A stretch of DNA of 64,000 nt from UBA2336 sp965227265. Its GTDB lineage: Bacteria; Bacteroidota; Bacteroidia; Cytophagales; Cyclobacteriaceae. The DNA lies in NCBI GenBank assembly GCA_965227265.1, contig OZ245738.1:4030001-4094000 (forward strand). The letters are read 5' to 3'. Made by a program: the position numbers and the translations under genes. Of the stretch, positions 42,403 through 51,308 are shown in pieces. The first letter of the stretch is position 1; every line of letters starts with the position of its first letter. The notes beneath the pieces are model-generated. The model was not told the DNA's origin. It made no database searches and saw nothing but the letters and a program-made list of their open reading frames with translations.

Positions 42403-44499
42403 TTAAAGTTTACTCCACTCTGATCGCTTCAACGCCAGATACCGCTCATTCTCTGCATCAAACACCATGTAATCATACATCTGCGGAATCGTGTTAAGTC
42501 CTTTTAAGGTAGCTAGTCCGTATTTGCCATCCTGCTTCACCACAATATAGCCGTTACCGATGTCATGAATCAATTCATATTTCGGATGCAGCAACACATT
42601 TCCTTTTTCATCGGCCAAACCCTTCGAACCGTTCAGCGTAAGTAATAAGCGTTTGGTTTTTAAAACTTCCACAACATCATAACGCGCAGGCAGCACAACC
42701 TTACCTTCATTATTCATGTAACCATAAAATCCTTTTTGCTTGATAATGGAATGCTCATCCGAGAATGACGCAGCATCTTCAAACGTTGGCTGGATGATAA
42801 TTTTTTCATCGCGGTTAATGAAACCCCATTTGTTGCGGATTTTGATCGCAGCCAAGCCTTCGCTAAACGGTTTAATGTCTTCATACCGGTTGGCAACGCG
42901 TAATCTCCCGAGATCGTCAATGAATCCATACTTGCCATTACGCTTAATTCCGCGCAAGCCTTCCGATGCCGGGAAGATTTTTTCGGTTACTTCGGTTGGC
43001 GGTAACTGGCGGCTTACAATCCTTCCGTCAAAATCAATCGTCCAGTTGCCTCCGGTTGAGATATATTCCGTGAAGTTTGTGTCGTTAACTTTTATTTGAT
43101 TGTTGGTGAAGTATAAAACCGTTCCGTCAAACGACATAAGGAAAAGTGTTTTGCTAACTTTTTTAAAATACCGGTCTTTGTTGAGCAGCATTACGCGATT
43201 CGACTGTGGATATACAAGCCATTCTTCTTTTGCATTGATAATACCAAACTGACCTTTAAACTTTACCGAAAGCTGATCATCACCGGTTTGCAAGACGCTG
43301 TCGTATACGCAAGCAACTATTTCTCTGCCCATCTCATCAATCGCACCCCAATGGTTTTTTCGCATCGCTGCAAATAATCTTTTATGCTCTCTAAGAATAA
43401 TATCGTAAGGCTTTGAGGTTTTCAATAAACCGGTTGTATCGCGCAGCGACCAGTTATTATTTCCATCTTGAGTTAGAAGAAATGAATTCTCGAATAAAAT
43501 TTTCTTAAAGACTGGTTTCAGTAAGACTCCGCCAGTTCTTTTCAGCACGCCATATCCGGAAGGTGCTTTAAAGATTGCCAAACCATTTTCAAACGGATAA
43601 ATGTCGAGCACGGGTTGATCATTTATCTTTTTCAGATTTTTATCAGCAAGCCAGCTTTGCGCTCCGCTTCTGATTTTGTAGCGATCTTCATTAAGCCATG
43701 CAATGGAATCTCCTTCAATCATATCCAACGTTTTATTTTCAGCGCTCATCACCAGCCATTCATCTGGCATGCGCGCACGAATGCCTTCCGTTGTAATTTG
43801 AATCTCTCGATACTTTGCTTCAGATTTTAATTGCCCTTCGCGATTGATCAATCCTTGCTTACCATTTTCGTAAATGATCGCAACGTTGTTTTTAAAACTC
43901 GAAAGACTGTCGATTGTAAACCCTGAAATCTGTTTACCACCTTCAGAGTACAACGCAATCTTTCCGCTAAAATCTTCCACTGCATAACGCAGGCTTCCAA
44001 TCGGGTAAATGTTTTTGTATTGGAATGGTATGAGAATTTTATTTTCAAGATTGATCAGTCCGTGTTTGAATTGATTTCCTTCACGGAGAAAGGCAACAAT
44101 TCTGAGTGAGTGAACTTTAACTCCCGCATAGGTAAAAGGAATAATCGTTTTTCCTTCTGTATTGATCAATCCTGTACTCACCGCAATCGCAGAAGATTTT
44201 TTTGTCGCTACAATCAACGATCCGTCAGCCGGAGTAAGCGACAGATAATATGCTTTTGTAACGCGTTCATTATTAATGTTTACAATTCCCCATGTTCCGC
44301 CAAGTTTGTAACCCGTAACTTTTCCATTAATAGAAAAACTACCATTGCTCCAGCCGAGTGCATCGTAAATGGCAGGTATAACAGTTTGTCCCAATTCATT
44401 CTTGAGCCCAACTTTCCCGTTTTCTTCAAAGCGCACATAAGGCTCTGCAACCGTGTTCAGGCTGCATAAAAGAATAGATATGACAAAAATCATCCGCAT
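42403..44499 (-). CDS. Secreted WG-repeat protein
   Basis: 698 residues with a signal peptide (MRMIFVISILLCSLNTVAEP). About a dozen WG repeats follow, each with a G-hydrophobic-hydrophobic-aromatic core and an I-P-x-x-Y-D/E turn, such as GTWGIVNINNERV, KWGFINRDEKIIIQPTFEDA and FYGYMNNEGKVVLPARYDVV. WG proteins of Bacteroidota are surface or periplasmic and of unknown function. A -7 box lies right before the ATG at 44499, so translation may start at Met3 (44493). Upstream partner of the small lipoprotein gene. Confidence 0.82.
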   Translation of the reverse strand: MRMIFVISILLCSLNTVAEPYVRFEENGKVGLKNELGQTVIPAIYDALGWSNGSFSINGKVTGYKLGGTWGIVNINNERVTKAYYLSLTPADGSLIVATKKSSAIAVSTGLINTEGKTIIPFTYAGVKVHSLRIVAFLREGNQFKHGLINLENKILIPFQYKNIYPIGSLRYAVEDFSGKIALYSEGGKQISGFTIDSLSSFKNNVAIIYENGKQGLINREGQLKSEAKYREIQITTEGIRARMPDEWLVMSAENKTLDMIEGDSIAWLNEDRYKIRSGAQSWLADKNLKKINDQPVLDIYPFENGLAIFKAPSGYGVLKRTGGVLLKPVFKKILFENSFLLTQDGNNNWSLRDTTGLLKTSKPYDIILREHKRLFAAMRKNHWGAIDEMGREIVACVYDSVLQTGDDQLSVKFKGQFGIINAKEEWLVYPQSNRVMLLNKDRYFKKVSKTLFLMSFDGTVLYFTNNQIKVNDTNFTEYISTGGNWTIDFDGRIVSRQLPPTEVTEKIFPASEGLRGIKRNGKYGFIDDLGRLRVANRYEDIKPFSEGLAAIKIRNKWGFINRDEKIIIQPTFEDAASFSDEHSIIKQKGFYGYMNNEGKVVLPARYDVVEVLKTKRLLLTLNGSKGLADEKGNVLLHPKYELIHDIGNGYIVVKQDGKYGLATLKGLNTIPQMYDYMVFDAENERYLALKRSEWSKL

Positions 44500-44506
44500 A
44501 AGGGTG

Positions 44507-44514
44507 CAAATATA
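44507..44514 (-). promoter_or_regulatory. Probable -7 box for the WG-repeat protein gene (TATATTTG)
   Basis: Exact TAnnTTTG ending 8 bp before the ATG at 44499 on the minus strand; the start site would be next to the start codon. No TTG at suitable spacing. Confidence 0.4.
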
Positions 44515-44575
44515 GGCCTGATTTCAGGGAATTTTTCAGACCTTTACGTGGTTATTAGTCCGTTAACAGAACGCC

Positions 44576-45955
44576 ATGTATATCGAACAATTGTATACGA
44601 ATTGCCTTGCAGAAGCAGCCTATTATATAGAGTCGGAAGGAGAAGCAGCGATTATTGACCCGTTGCGCGAAACAGAACCCTATATTACAATAGCGGAAAA
44701 ACGCGGAGCAAAAATTAAATACGTGTTCGAAACGCATTTTCATGCGGATTTTGTCTCAGGTCACATCGACCTTTCACGCAAAGTAAACGCCCCGATTGTT
44801 TACGGCCCCAATGCCAACACGCATTACGATGTAGTCAATGCAACGGATGGTCAGGAGTTTAAGCTTGGAAAAACAAAATTTAAAGTTCTTCATACACCCG
44901 GACATACACCTGAATCAAGCTGCTTCTTGTTGTTCGATGAGAATGGAAAAGAGTATGCGCTGTTTAGCGGTGATACATTGTTTGTAGGTGATGTTGGTCG
45001 TCCGGATTTATTGGATGGCGTAATGACGCGTGAAGAATTAGCGAGCATGATGTACGACTCGCTGAACAAGAAAATTAAAACATTACCTGATAGTGTAATT
45101 CTTTATCCGGCACACGGCCCCGGCTCATCCTGCGGAAAGAATATTGGAAAGGAAACTTTCTCCACCATCGGTGAACAGAAGAAATTCAACTATGCACTTC
45201 AGGATATGACGCGTGAGGAGTTCATTGAAAAAGTTACGGACGGAATTCTTCCTCCGCCTGCTTATTTCTTTGAAGATGCGCGTATTAATAAAGAAGGCTA
45301 CGAATCAATCGAGAACGTAATTTCAAAAAATAATAAATCACTTTCACTAGCTGAGTTTAAGAAAGCGGTTACTGATGGTGCAATTATTTTAGATACCCGC
45401 AAACCGGATGATTTCGAAAAAGGATTTATTCCCGGATCGTTAAACATTGGCCTTAACGGACAATATGCAGTATGGGTAGGAACGTTGCTTGATATTAATC
45501 AACCACTTGTGCTGATCACGGAAGAAGGCAACGAAGAGGAAGCTGTGCTTCGTCTTGCGCGTGTAGGCTACGAAAATGTTGTGGGCTATTTAAAAGGAAG
45601 CGTTGATGGCTGGGATGGTAAGCTTGATAAAGTTGAAACCATCACCCCCGAACAAATGAAAGCCGAGCTTGCCAAAGGTGTTGACGTACTGGATGTGCGC
45701 AAGCCGGGCGAGTGGTCGGTAAGTCATTTAAAGGACGCTAACTTCCTTCCCTTGTCTGATATTCTAAATAATACCGAAAATCTTAATAAGAGCAATCCAT
45801 ATCTTGTGCATTGTGCAGGCGGGTATCGTTCGATGATTGCAATCTCTATGCTTAAGCGGTTAGGTTTTACCGGAAGGTTGGTAAACATCCAGGGCGGTTT
45901 TGGTGCCATGGTAACGGCTGGTTTGCCAGCAGTAACAGAGGAAGTGATCGCTTAA
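44576..45955 (+). CDS. MBL-fold persulfide dioxygenase-like protein with two rhodanese domains
   Basis: 459 residues. Residues 1-230 are a metallo-beta-lactamase fold with iron ligands in HFHADFVSGH (His54, His56, Asp58) and LHTPGHTPES, as in ETHE1-type persulfide dioxygenases that oxidise glutathione persulfide to sulfite. Two rhodanese domains follow. The first (about 255-345) lacks a cysteine in its active loop (LITEEGNEEEA); the second has Cys413 in HCAGGYRS. Such fusions handle sulfane sulfur in the cytosol. Convergent with the NTF2-like gene with no spacer at all. Confidence 0.88.
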   Translation: MYIEQLYTNCLAEAAYYIESEGEAAIIDPLRETEPYITIAEKRGAKIKYVFETHFHADFVSGHIDLSRKVNAPIVYGPNANTHYDVVNATDGQEFKLGKTKFKVLHTPGHTPESSCFLLFDENGKEYALFSGDTLFVGDVGRPDLLDGVMTREELASMMYDSLNKKIKTLPDSVILYPAHGPGSSCGKNIGKETFSTIGEQKKFNYALQDMTREEFIEKVTDGILPPPAYFFEDARINKEGYESIENVISKNNKSLSLAEFKKAVTDGAIILDTRKPDDFEKGFIPGSLNIGLNGQYAVWVGTLLDINQPLVLITEEGNEEEAVLRLARVGYENVVGYLKGSVDGWDGKLDKVETITPEQMKAELAKGVDVLDVRKPGEWSVSHLKDANFLPLSDILNNTENLNKSNPYLVHCAGGYRSMIAISMLKRLGFTGRLVNIQGGFGAMVTAGLPAVTEEVIA

Positions 45956-46468
45956 TTATTCTATTGCCTTTGCGGCCAGAAACATTTCTTCCGTGATTGT
46001 TCGGTTGTTGTTGCAATCAGAGTCAACTAAAATTTTCCAAACACCATTTTCTTTGCGTAGGGCTACGTGAAATTGTCCGTAGCTGGTTCGTTTTTCTCCT
46101 GAAGCATTAATCGTTTCATTTTTGAAATAACCAATTTCGAAAGCTTGTTCTCCGTTTGCTATGCGTTGGGTAAACCGAAGTTCAAATGTGTTTTTGGTTT
46201 TCTCCACTTCCATGGATTGCTTCCAGGCAGGCCAGCTCATGGTTAGATCTTTCTCATATTGATCGTAATTCATAATCTGTCCATGATCGCGCTCCACACG
46301 CATGACATCTTTTGAATGCAGTTGCATGAATCCTTTGATGTCGAGTGCTGTAAGTGCTTTTGCAAACGGCTTCCAAACCTGATCGTTGATTTCTTTTGTT
46401 GAATTTTGAGCGATAGCGGTAAGGCTAACCAAAACAAAAAGAATTGAAAACAATTTTTTCCGTATCAT
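45956..46468 (-). CDS. Secreted NTF2/SnoaL-like protein
   Basis: 170 residues with a signal peptide (to about residue 20, TAIAQ). The mature part has the alpha/beta layout of SnoaL/DUF4440 domains: helices (FAKALTALDIKGFMQLHS), then strands with GQFHVALRKENGVWKILVDS. These cone-shaped folds hold small ligands in many unrelated roles; no function can be assigned. Divergent from the YdcF-like gene with 37 bp between starts. Confidence 0.72.
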   Translation of the reverse strand: MIRKKLFSILFVLVSLTAIAQNSTKEINDQVWKPFAKALTALDIKGFMQLHSKDVMRVERDHGQIMNYDQYEKDLTMSWPAWKQSMEVEKTKNTFELRFTQRIANGEQAFEIGYFKNETINASGEKRTSYGQFHVALRKENGVWKILVDSDCNNNRTITEEMFLAAKAIE

Positions 46469-46505
46469 GTTATGTTTTTATGATCCTCGAAAATACGAAA
46501 TTAGC

Positions 46506-47252
46506 ATGATGAAGAATCTGGCAGCTTTTGCCCGTAAGGCGTACCAATCCAGGCTGCTGAGAAAGCTGACTAAAATTGTAGTGTACTTCCACATTGTTTT
46601 GATTTGCGTCATCACATTGTCGTATTGTTCTTTTCGAAGGTTTTCTGAAAAATCTTATGAGGAAGCAAAAAAACATAAGCCCTATGACGTAATTGTTGTG
46701 CCGGGCATTCCTTTTGAGAAGAAAGAAATTTCGCCCGTAATGAAAATGCGGATTCTTTGGGCGAAGCATTTATACGATAGCGGATACACAAAAAATATAA
46801 TCTTTTCAGGAGCAGCTGTCTATAATCCATTCGTGGAAGCAATCGCCATGCAAACTATTGCCGATTCGCTTGGTCTGCCACCCGAACATTTATTTTCAGA
46901 AACTACAGCGGAACACTCTACGGAAAACATCTACTATTCCTGGAAAATGGCAAAGGAGATGGGTTTTAAAAAAATTGCACTCGCAACCGATCCATTTCAG
47001 GCAGCCTTGTTAAGGAGCTTTATGAAAAAATATTGTCCGGGTATGGATAATATACCACTTGTGATGGGAGTCATAAAAATGGAAACAAAAATGCCCTTAG
47101 TCGATACAGTTTCTTTTTTTAAAAGAGATTTTGTGTCCATTCGTGAGCGTGAAGGTTTTTGGAAGCGCTTTAGGGGAACACGTGGTAGACGCGTGAAGGA
47201 TGAAGTGAAAAAGCTTGAGAAAGAAGAGGAAGAAAGGAAAGCTAAAAAGTAA
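46506..47252 (+). CDS. YdcF/DUF218 family membrane-anchored protein
   Basis: 248 residues from ATG 46506; the frame is open 39 bp upstream, but that part overlaps the divergent gene start. One N-terminal helix (IVVYFHIVLICVITLSY), then a DUF218 domain: YDVIVVPGIPFEKK, KNIIFSGAAVYNPFVEA, the acidic cluster SETTAEHSTENIYYSW and IALATDPFQAALL. The C-terminus is strongly charged (VKKLEKEEEERKAKK). Related proteins (YdcF, SanA, VanZ-linked) may act on envelope precursors; the activity is unknown. A DUF2141 gene follows after 2 bp. Confidence 0.8.
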   Translation: MMKNLAAFARKAYQSRLLRKLTKIVVYFHIVLICVITLSYCSFRRFSEKSYEEAKKHKPYDVIVVPGIPFEKKEISPVMKMRILWAKHLYDSGYTKNIIFSGAAVYNPFVEAIAMQTIADSLGLPPEHLFSETTAEHSTENIYYSWKMAKEMGFKKIALATDPFQAALLRSFMKKYCPGMDNIPLVMGVIKMETKMPLVDTVSFFKRDFVSIREREGFWKRFRGTRGRRVKDEVKKLEKEEEERKAKK

Positions 47253-47254
47253 CT

Positions 47255-47662
47255 ATGAAAGGAGTAATCGTTTTTATTTTGCTTTTTGGATCGGTTAACA
47301 TGTATGCTCAGCATAAAGTTGAGATCACGGTTAAAGGCATTGAAAAAATACAGGGGTCAGTATTAGTTGCTGTTTATAACACGGAAGAAACCTTCTTAAA
47401 GAAGCACATCGCTTCAAAAAAAGTAAAAGTAGATACTAAAGAGGTTACCTTTGCTTTTGACGAAGTAGCTTCAGGCAATTATGCGATCACCCTGTTTCAG
47501 GATGAGGACGATAACGGAAAGCTGAATACAAACTTTATGGGTATTCCTAATGAGCCTTATGGCTTTTCGAATGATGCGAAAGGGAACTTCGGGCCGCCAT
47601 CTTTTGAGAAAGCCAAGGTAAAAGTTGATGGCAATAAAAAGCTTGTGATCAATTTGAACTAA
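47255..47662 (+). CDS. DUF2141 family secreted protein
   Basis: 135 residues with a signal peptide (to about residue 19, MYAQ). Then comes the DUF2141 pattern: IQGSVLVAVYNTEETF, FDEVASGNYAITLFQDEDDN, GKLNTNFMGIPNEPYGFSND. The D-x-N-G-x-L-D-T/N-N motif looks like a calcium-binding turn. Function unknown; common in Bacteroidota and Proteobacteria. Probably cotranscribed with the YdcF-like gene; its 3' end overlaps the convergent cytochrome c gene by 14 bp. Confidence 0.82.
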   Translation: MKGVIVFILLFGSVNMYAQHKVEITVKGIEKIQGSVLVAVYNTEETFLKKHIASKKVKVDTKEVTFAFDEVASGNYAITLFQDEDDNGKLNTNFMGIPNEPYGFSNDAKGNFGPPSFEKAKVKVDGNKKLVINLN

Positions 47663-48116
47663 CCACGCACGAATCCATTACTCGGCTGGCCTCGGTTACA
47701 TCAATAATTCCACGCTGATGATCCCAGGTATTATAAATGTAAGTTGCAATCTCTGCGATTTCGAGATTGGTGAGTGCTTCAACTCCAGGCATCGGTTGGG
47801 AAAAACTTTTTCCGTTTACTGTAATCTCTCCTTGGATACCATACTTCATCAGGCATAATACATGCTCAAAGTTTTTATCCATGTAGTCCGAAGTATTCAA
47901 CGGTGGATAAACTAGACCTAGTCCTTTCCCCGTTGATTGATGGCAATTACTGCAGTGCTTAAGATAAAGCTCTTCACCCTTAACGTAATATTGTTTGAAT
48001 TTGACAGAAGTTGAATCCGTTGAGTTCCCCGAATTAGAAGAACATGCGAGAGACAGCAACAAAAACCCGATGAATCCGAAATTCGAAATTCTGAATTCGA
48101 AATTGTTACTATTCAC
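47649..48116 (-). CDS. Cytochrome c lipoprotein
   Basis: 155 residues from a GTG at 48116, which overlaps the SCO stop codon. Lipobox LSLAC in the signal peptide (cysteine near residue 25), then a class I cytochrome c domain: heme motif CSNCH and a likely axial Met in QPMPGVEAL. The first residues (NNFEFRISNFGF) are encoded by a 7-bp repeat tract (48077-48104). It probably carries electrons in the periplasm. Cotranslated with the SCO gene just upstream. Confidence 0.85.
   Translation of the reverse strand: MNSNNFEFRISNFGFIGFLLLSLACSSNSGNSTDSTSVKFKQYYVKGEELYLKHCSNCHQSTGKGLGLVYPPLNTSDYMDKNFEHVLCLMKYGIQGEITVNGKSFSQPMPGVEALTNLEIAEIATYIYNTWDHQRGIIDVTEASRVMDSCVVSSN
48077..48104. repeat. Short 7-bp tandem repeat (CGAAATT x4, one variant)
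   Basis: CGAAATT occurs at 48077, 48084 and 48098 with a variant unit CTGAATT at 48091, in perfect 7-bp register. On the minus strand it encodes the first residues of the cytochrome c lipoprotein. Confidence 0.6.
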
Positions 48117-48747
48117 GCTCTAGCTGTTTGATGTCTTTCATTAAGCGATCTACATCGTCTTCTTTTGTACCATCATACTTACCTCGGATTCTACCTTGAC
48201 GGTCAATTAATAAAAACGCTCCGCTGTGGATGAAACCATCCGGCTCGGCTTTGTCTTCCATCGCGGTAGCGAAATAACTTTTTTGGGCAAGATCAAAAAC
48301 ATATTCTTTTGGTTGACCCGTTGCAAAATGCCACTTGCTGCTTTTAACATCTAGCCGTTTTGCAAAATCACGCAGTAAATTAACTGTATCGTATTCCGGA
48401 TCAATGGTGTGAGAAAGTATAAGTACCTCTGAATCATCCTGCACCTGCTCATAAAGTCTTACCATTTGTGTTTTCATAATCGGACAAATCGTCCGGCAGG
48501 AAGTGAAAAAGAAATCTGCCACATAGATTTTGCCTTTGAACGTTTCGTTGGTAATAACTGCACTATCCTGATCCACAAAAGTGAAAGGAGCAATGGTATG
48601 ATAAACGGTATCCGTAACTTGCTTGCCGTCCACTTCACGGGTTGTAACTTCACGTTGACCAAAAATCGGTAACGACTCTTGACAACTGGCCAAAAAGGTT
48701 AACAGAAAAAAGGCATACAGGCACTGAATTAAAATTTTTGCTTTCAT
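48109..48747 (-). CDS. SCO1/SenC family protein (copper chaperone/thioredoxin fold)
   Basis: 212 residues, signal peptide with lipobox FLASC (Cys22). The copper site CRTIC lies in DFFFTSCRTICPIMK and the ligand His in PDGFIHSGAFLLIDRQG, both as in SCO proteins that deliver copper to the CuA site of cytochrome oxidase. A cytochrome c lipoprotein gene overlaps its 3' end and a Crp/Fnr gene is divergent, which fits respiratory regulation; the oxidase itself is not in the window. Confidence 0.9.
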   Translation of the reverse strand: MKAKILIQCLYAFFLLTFLASCQESLPIFGQREVTTREVDGKQVTDTVYHTIAPFTFVDQDSAVITNETFKGKIYVADFFFTSCRTICPIMKTQMVRLYEQVQDDSEVLILSHTIDPEYDTVNLLRDFAKRLDVKSSKWHFATGQPKEYVFDLAQKSYFATAMEDKAEPDGFIHSGAFLLIDRQGRIRGKYDGTKEDDVDRLMKDIKQLERE

Positions 48748-48806
48748 GTTAATCTTCTCTCAACTTTTCACGTTACAATTCTATACCTTCCATTAGTTAT
48801 ATACTT

Positions 48807-49487
48807 ATGCAGAACGCAGCGGCCCTTTGGTATTTTGAAAGCGTAAATCTCTTCAATATTCTTTGCCCGCACAAGGTAAAAGCGATGGCAGGCAAGCATG
48901 AATTCATCCATTTTAAGAAGGATGCATTTATTTACTTCCCGAATGACAAGGCGGATCATATCTATATGATCGCCCATGGCCGGGTAAAGATTGGCCATTA
49001 TCTCGATGACGGGAAAGAAGTTATCAGCTCGATCCTTACTCCCGGGGAAATCTTTGGTGAACTAGCCTTGGCAGGCGAAGCTACTCGGAGAGATTTTGCG
49101 CAAGTGATGGATGACAAGACTTCCATCTGCCCGTTAAGCCTGGAGGAACTTAAGCAATTGATGTACGGTGATCGAGAGTTAAGCTTTAAGCTATTGAAGC
49201 TTGTTGGTCTTCGACTAATGAAATTGGAACGTAAGCTTGAACTTCTCGTATTCAAAGATGCGCGCACGCGGATCATAGAATTTTTGAAAGACGCTGCCGC
49301 GTGGAAAGGCAAGAAAGTTGGTTTCGAAACCATGATCCCAACGCAGCTTACCCATAAAGATATTGCCTCACTTACCGGAACATCCCGGCAAACCGTGACA
49401 ACAATCCTGAACGATCTTAAAGAAAAGAATCTAATCTATTTCGACCGAAAGAAAATTCTGGTTCGTGATCTGGAGAATCTTAAATAA
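48807..49487 (+). CDS. Crp/Fnr family transcription regulator
   Basis: 226 residues. Cyclic-nucleotide-binding-like beta-roll (residues about 20-140) containing GEIFGELALAGEATRRDFAQ, then the dimer helix and a Crp-type winged helix-turn-helix (HKDIASLTGTSRQTVTTILN). No N-terminal FNR iron-sulfur cysteine cluster is seen. It may control the divergent SCO-cytochrome c pair, 59 bp away. No clear dyad of the TTGAT-N4-ATCAA kind was found between them. Convergent with glgP with zero gap. Confidence 0.9.
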   Translation: MQNAAALWYFESVNLFNILCPHKVKAMAGKHEFIHFKKDAFIYFPNDKADHIYMIAHGRVKIGHYLDDGKEVISSILTPGEIFGELALAGEATRRDFAQVMDDKTSICPLSLEELKQLMYGDRELSFKLLKLVGLRLMKLERKLELLVFKDARTRIIEFLKDAAAWKGKKVGFETMIPTQLTHKDIASLTGTSRQTVTTILNDLKEKNLIYFDRKKILVRDLENLK

Positions 49488-51137
49488 TTATTTGTAAAGC
49501 TTCTCGTAATACTCCTTCACCATTCGCCCTGAATCAAACTCAGGCAATACATCTTTCATACTGGCCTTAACAACGTTAGTCCACTTAGCAGGAGTGTTGT
49601 AGTACATCGGGATGATTTCATTTTCTAAAACATCCAGCAGGTTGGCAGCTTCAGTCTTGTCTTTTATGTCCTGGGAAAGTGAGTCGTCAGCCGTTTTAAT
49701 GATGAACGAGTTCTTCCCATGCTTTGCGAATTCAGGAACCCAGCCATCCGGGATTGATAAGTTTACCGATGCATTCATTGCAGCAGTCATACCGGATGTT
49801 CCAGATGCTTCCCGGTATAAGCGCGGATTGTTCAACCAAATGTCAGAACCTTTTTTCAAATGTCCGGATAGCCAAAGTTCGTAACCTGTTAGTATAGTAC
49901 AGTTCGGTAAATCCTTTGTCTTCCAATAAATTTCATTGAAGACATTAATCGCAGCGAAATCTTCCGGGTACGGTTTGCCAGCCCAGATAATTTGTATCGG
50001 TTGTTTTTTATTTTGAACAATCTTTAAAAATCTTTCAAAATCAAACATCAGCATGTTTGCACGTTTGTATCCGGCAAAACGTCTTGCCCACACAACGGTG
50101 AGAATATTTTCATTAAATAATTTCCCGGTTTGATTGGCGATTGTTCTGAAAAGCTTTCGCTTCAACTCCTTCTTATGCTTCACCAATCCCTTGTCATCAT
50201 TTTTCTTTAAAGACTTTTCGAGCTCTTCATCCATCCAATACGTTTTGTTCTGAGCATTGGTTATTGCTTCGATCTTGCAGATGCCTTTGTAATCACCCCA
50301 CATCTTTCTGGAAACTTCACCGTGCAATTGCGAAACTCCATTCGCAATCTTCGCGAGTCGCAATGCAGTAAGTGTATAGTTCAATACACCGTTTTCCGGA
50401 TAAACATATTCCTGAACCTGCTGTAACGTCAAGCCATTGAAGAAGCTCATGCTGTTGAGCAAGGGCAGGCTATGTTCTTCGTTACCGGCTTTCTCAGGTG
50501 TATGTGTTGTAAACACTACTCGTTTCTTCACTTCATCAACACTTTTATATTTATCGAGCAGGTAGAAGCACATTGGGAGTGCATGACCTTCATTCATGTG
50601 ATAGATCTCAGTGTTGCGCTCGAGAATATCAATCAGCTTCGCTCCGCCAATCCCCAACAAAATAGATTGTGCAATTCGCGTAGTTTCATTCGGATCGTAT
50701 AGCCGGTGACTGATCGTTTGCGCCAGAAAGTCATTTTCCGGAATATCAGTGCTCAATAAAAACAGCGGTGCTGAATTAAAAACTTCAGGCTTAAGCAAAT
50801 AAGCTTTTACAAAAACCCGCGCGCCATGAATGGTGATCGGAAAAACAATATTGGTGTCTGTTAAATACGAGTAATCCTTATCGCGAAAACTTACGCGCAA
50901 GGTTTGATCCTGGTTACGCTCCTGATCGTAATAACCTTTCTTCCAGAGAATGCCAATGCCAATCAGGTTTTGCTTGAGCTCGTAAGCGCTGCGCAGATGT
51001 GATCCAGCCAGAAACCCCAATCCGCCACTATATATTTTCAATGGCTGGTTGATGGCAAACTCCATCGAGAAATAAGCAACAGGTTTTGAATAGTTCTTCG
51101 CGAATTTGTAGGGGAAAAGCGTCTTTAAATCAATCAT
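49488..51137 (-). CDS. Alpha-glucan phosphorylase family protein (GT35-like)
   Basis: 549 residues from ATG 51137 (MIDLKTLFPYKFAKN); the frame is open 87 bp further but lacks homology. It resembles the short alpha-glucan phosphorylases: FSMEFAINQPLKIYSGGLGF, GYKRANMLMF, IIWAGKPYP and EASGTSGMTAAMNASV. In GT35 enzymes the PLP Schiff-base lysine follows that GTSGM/GTGNM motif; here Thr451 occupies that place. The protein could bind PLP otherwise, could be a non-catalytic glucan protein, or the family may differ. It should act on glycogen or maltodextrin in the cytosol. Confidence 0.8.
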   Translation of the reverse strand: MIDLKTLFPYKFAKNYSKPVAYFSMEFAINQPLKIYSGGLGFLAGSHLRSAYELKQNLIGIGILWKKGYYDQERNQDQTLRVSFRDKDYSYLTDTNIVFPITIHGARVFVKAYLLKPEVFNSAPLFLLSTDIPENDFLAQTISHRLYDPNETTRIAQSILLGIGGAKLIDILERNTEIYHMNEGHALPMCFYLLDKYKSVDEVKKRVVFTTHTPEKAGNEEHSLPLLNSMSFFNGLTLQQVQEYVYPENGVLNYTLTALRLAKIANGVSQLHGEVSRKMWGDYKGICKIEAITNAQNKTYWMDEELEKSLKKNDDKGLVKHKKELKRKLFRTIANQTGKLFNENILTVVWARRFAGYKRANMLMFDFERFLKIVQNKKQPIQIIWAGKPYPEDFAAINVFNEIYWKTKDLPNCTILTGYELWLSGHLKKGSDIWLNNPRLYREASGTSGMTAAMNASVNLSIPDGWVPEFAKHGKNSFIIKTADDSLSQDIKDKTEAANLLDVLENEIIPMYYNTPAKWTNVVKASMKDVLPEFDSGRMVKEYYEKLYK

Positions 51138-51308
51138 TGGGTTCAGGTCAAGCCGACAAACTACTAAAAAGGAATAAAGGCTGCTTAACTCCTGTATAAA
51201 TTTAATCGGTATAGCATCATGCAAACGTTTGAAGTTAATGTTTTGAAATTGTGAATCTTCAATAAGCGGCTTGATTGGGGATGATTAAAAAACCTATCTT
51301 GAGTGCGG

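Noticed and set aside
48748..48806. FNR-type operator between SCO and the Crp/Fnr gene
   Set aside because: No TTGAT-N4-ATCAA or TGTGA-N6-TCACA dyad is present.
51138..51224. Longer N-terminus of the alpha-glucan phosphorylase
   Set aside because: No similarity before MIDLKTLFPYKF; the stretch reads like non-coding sequence.
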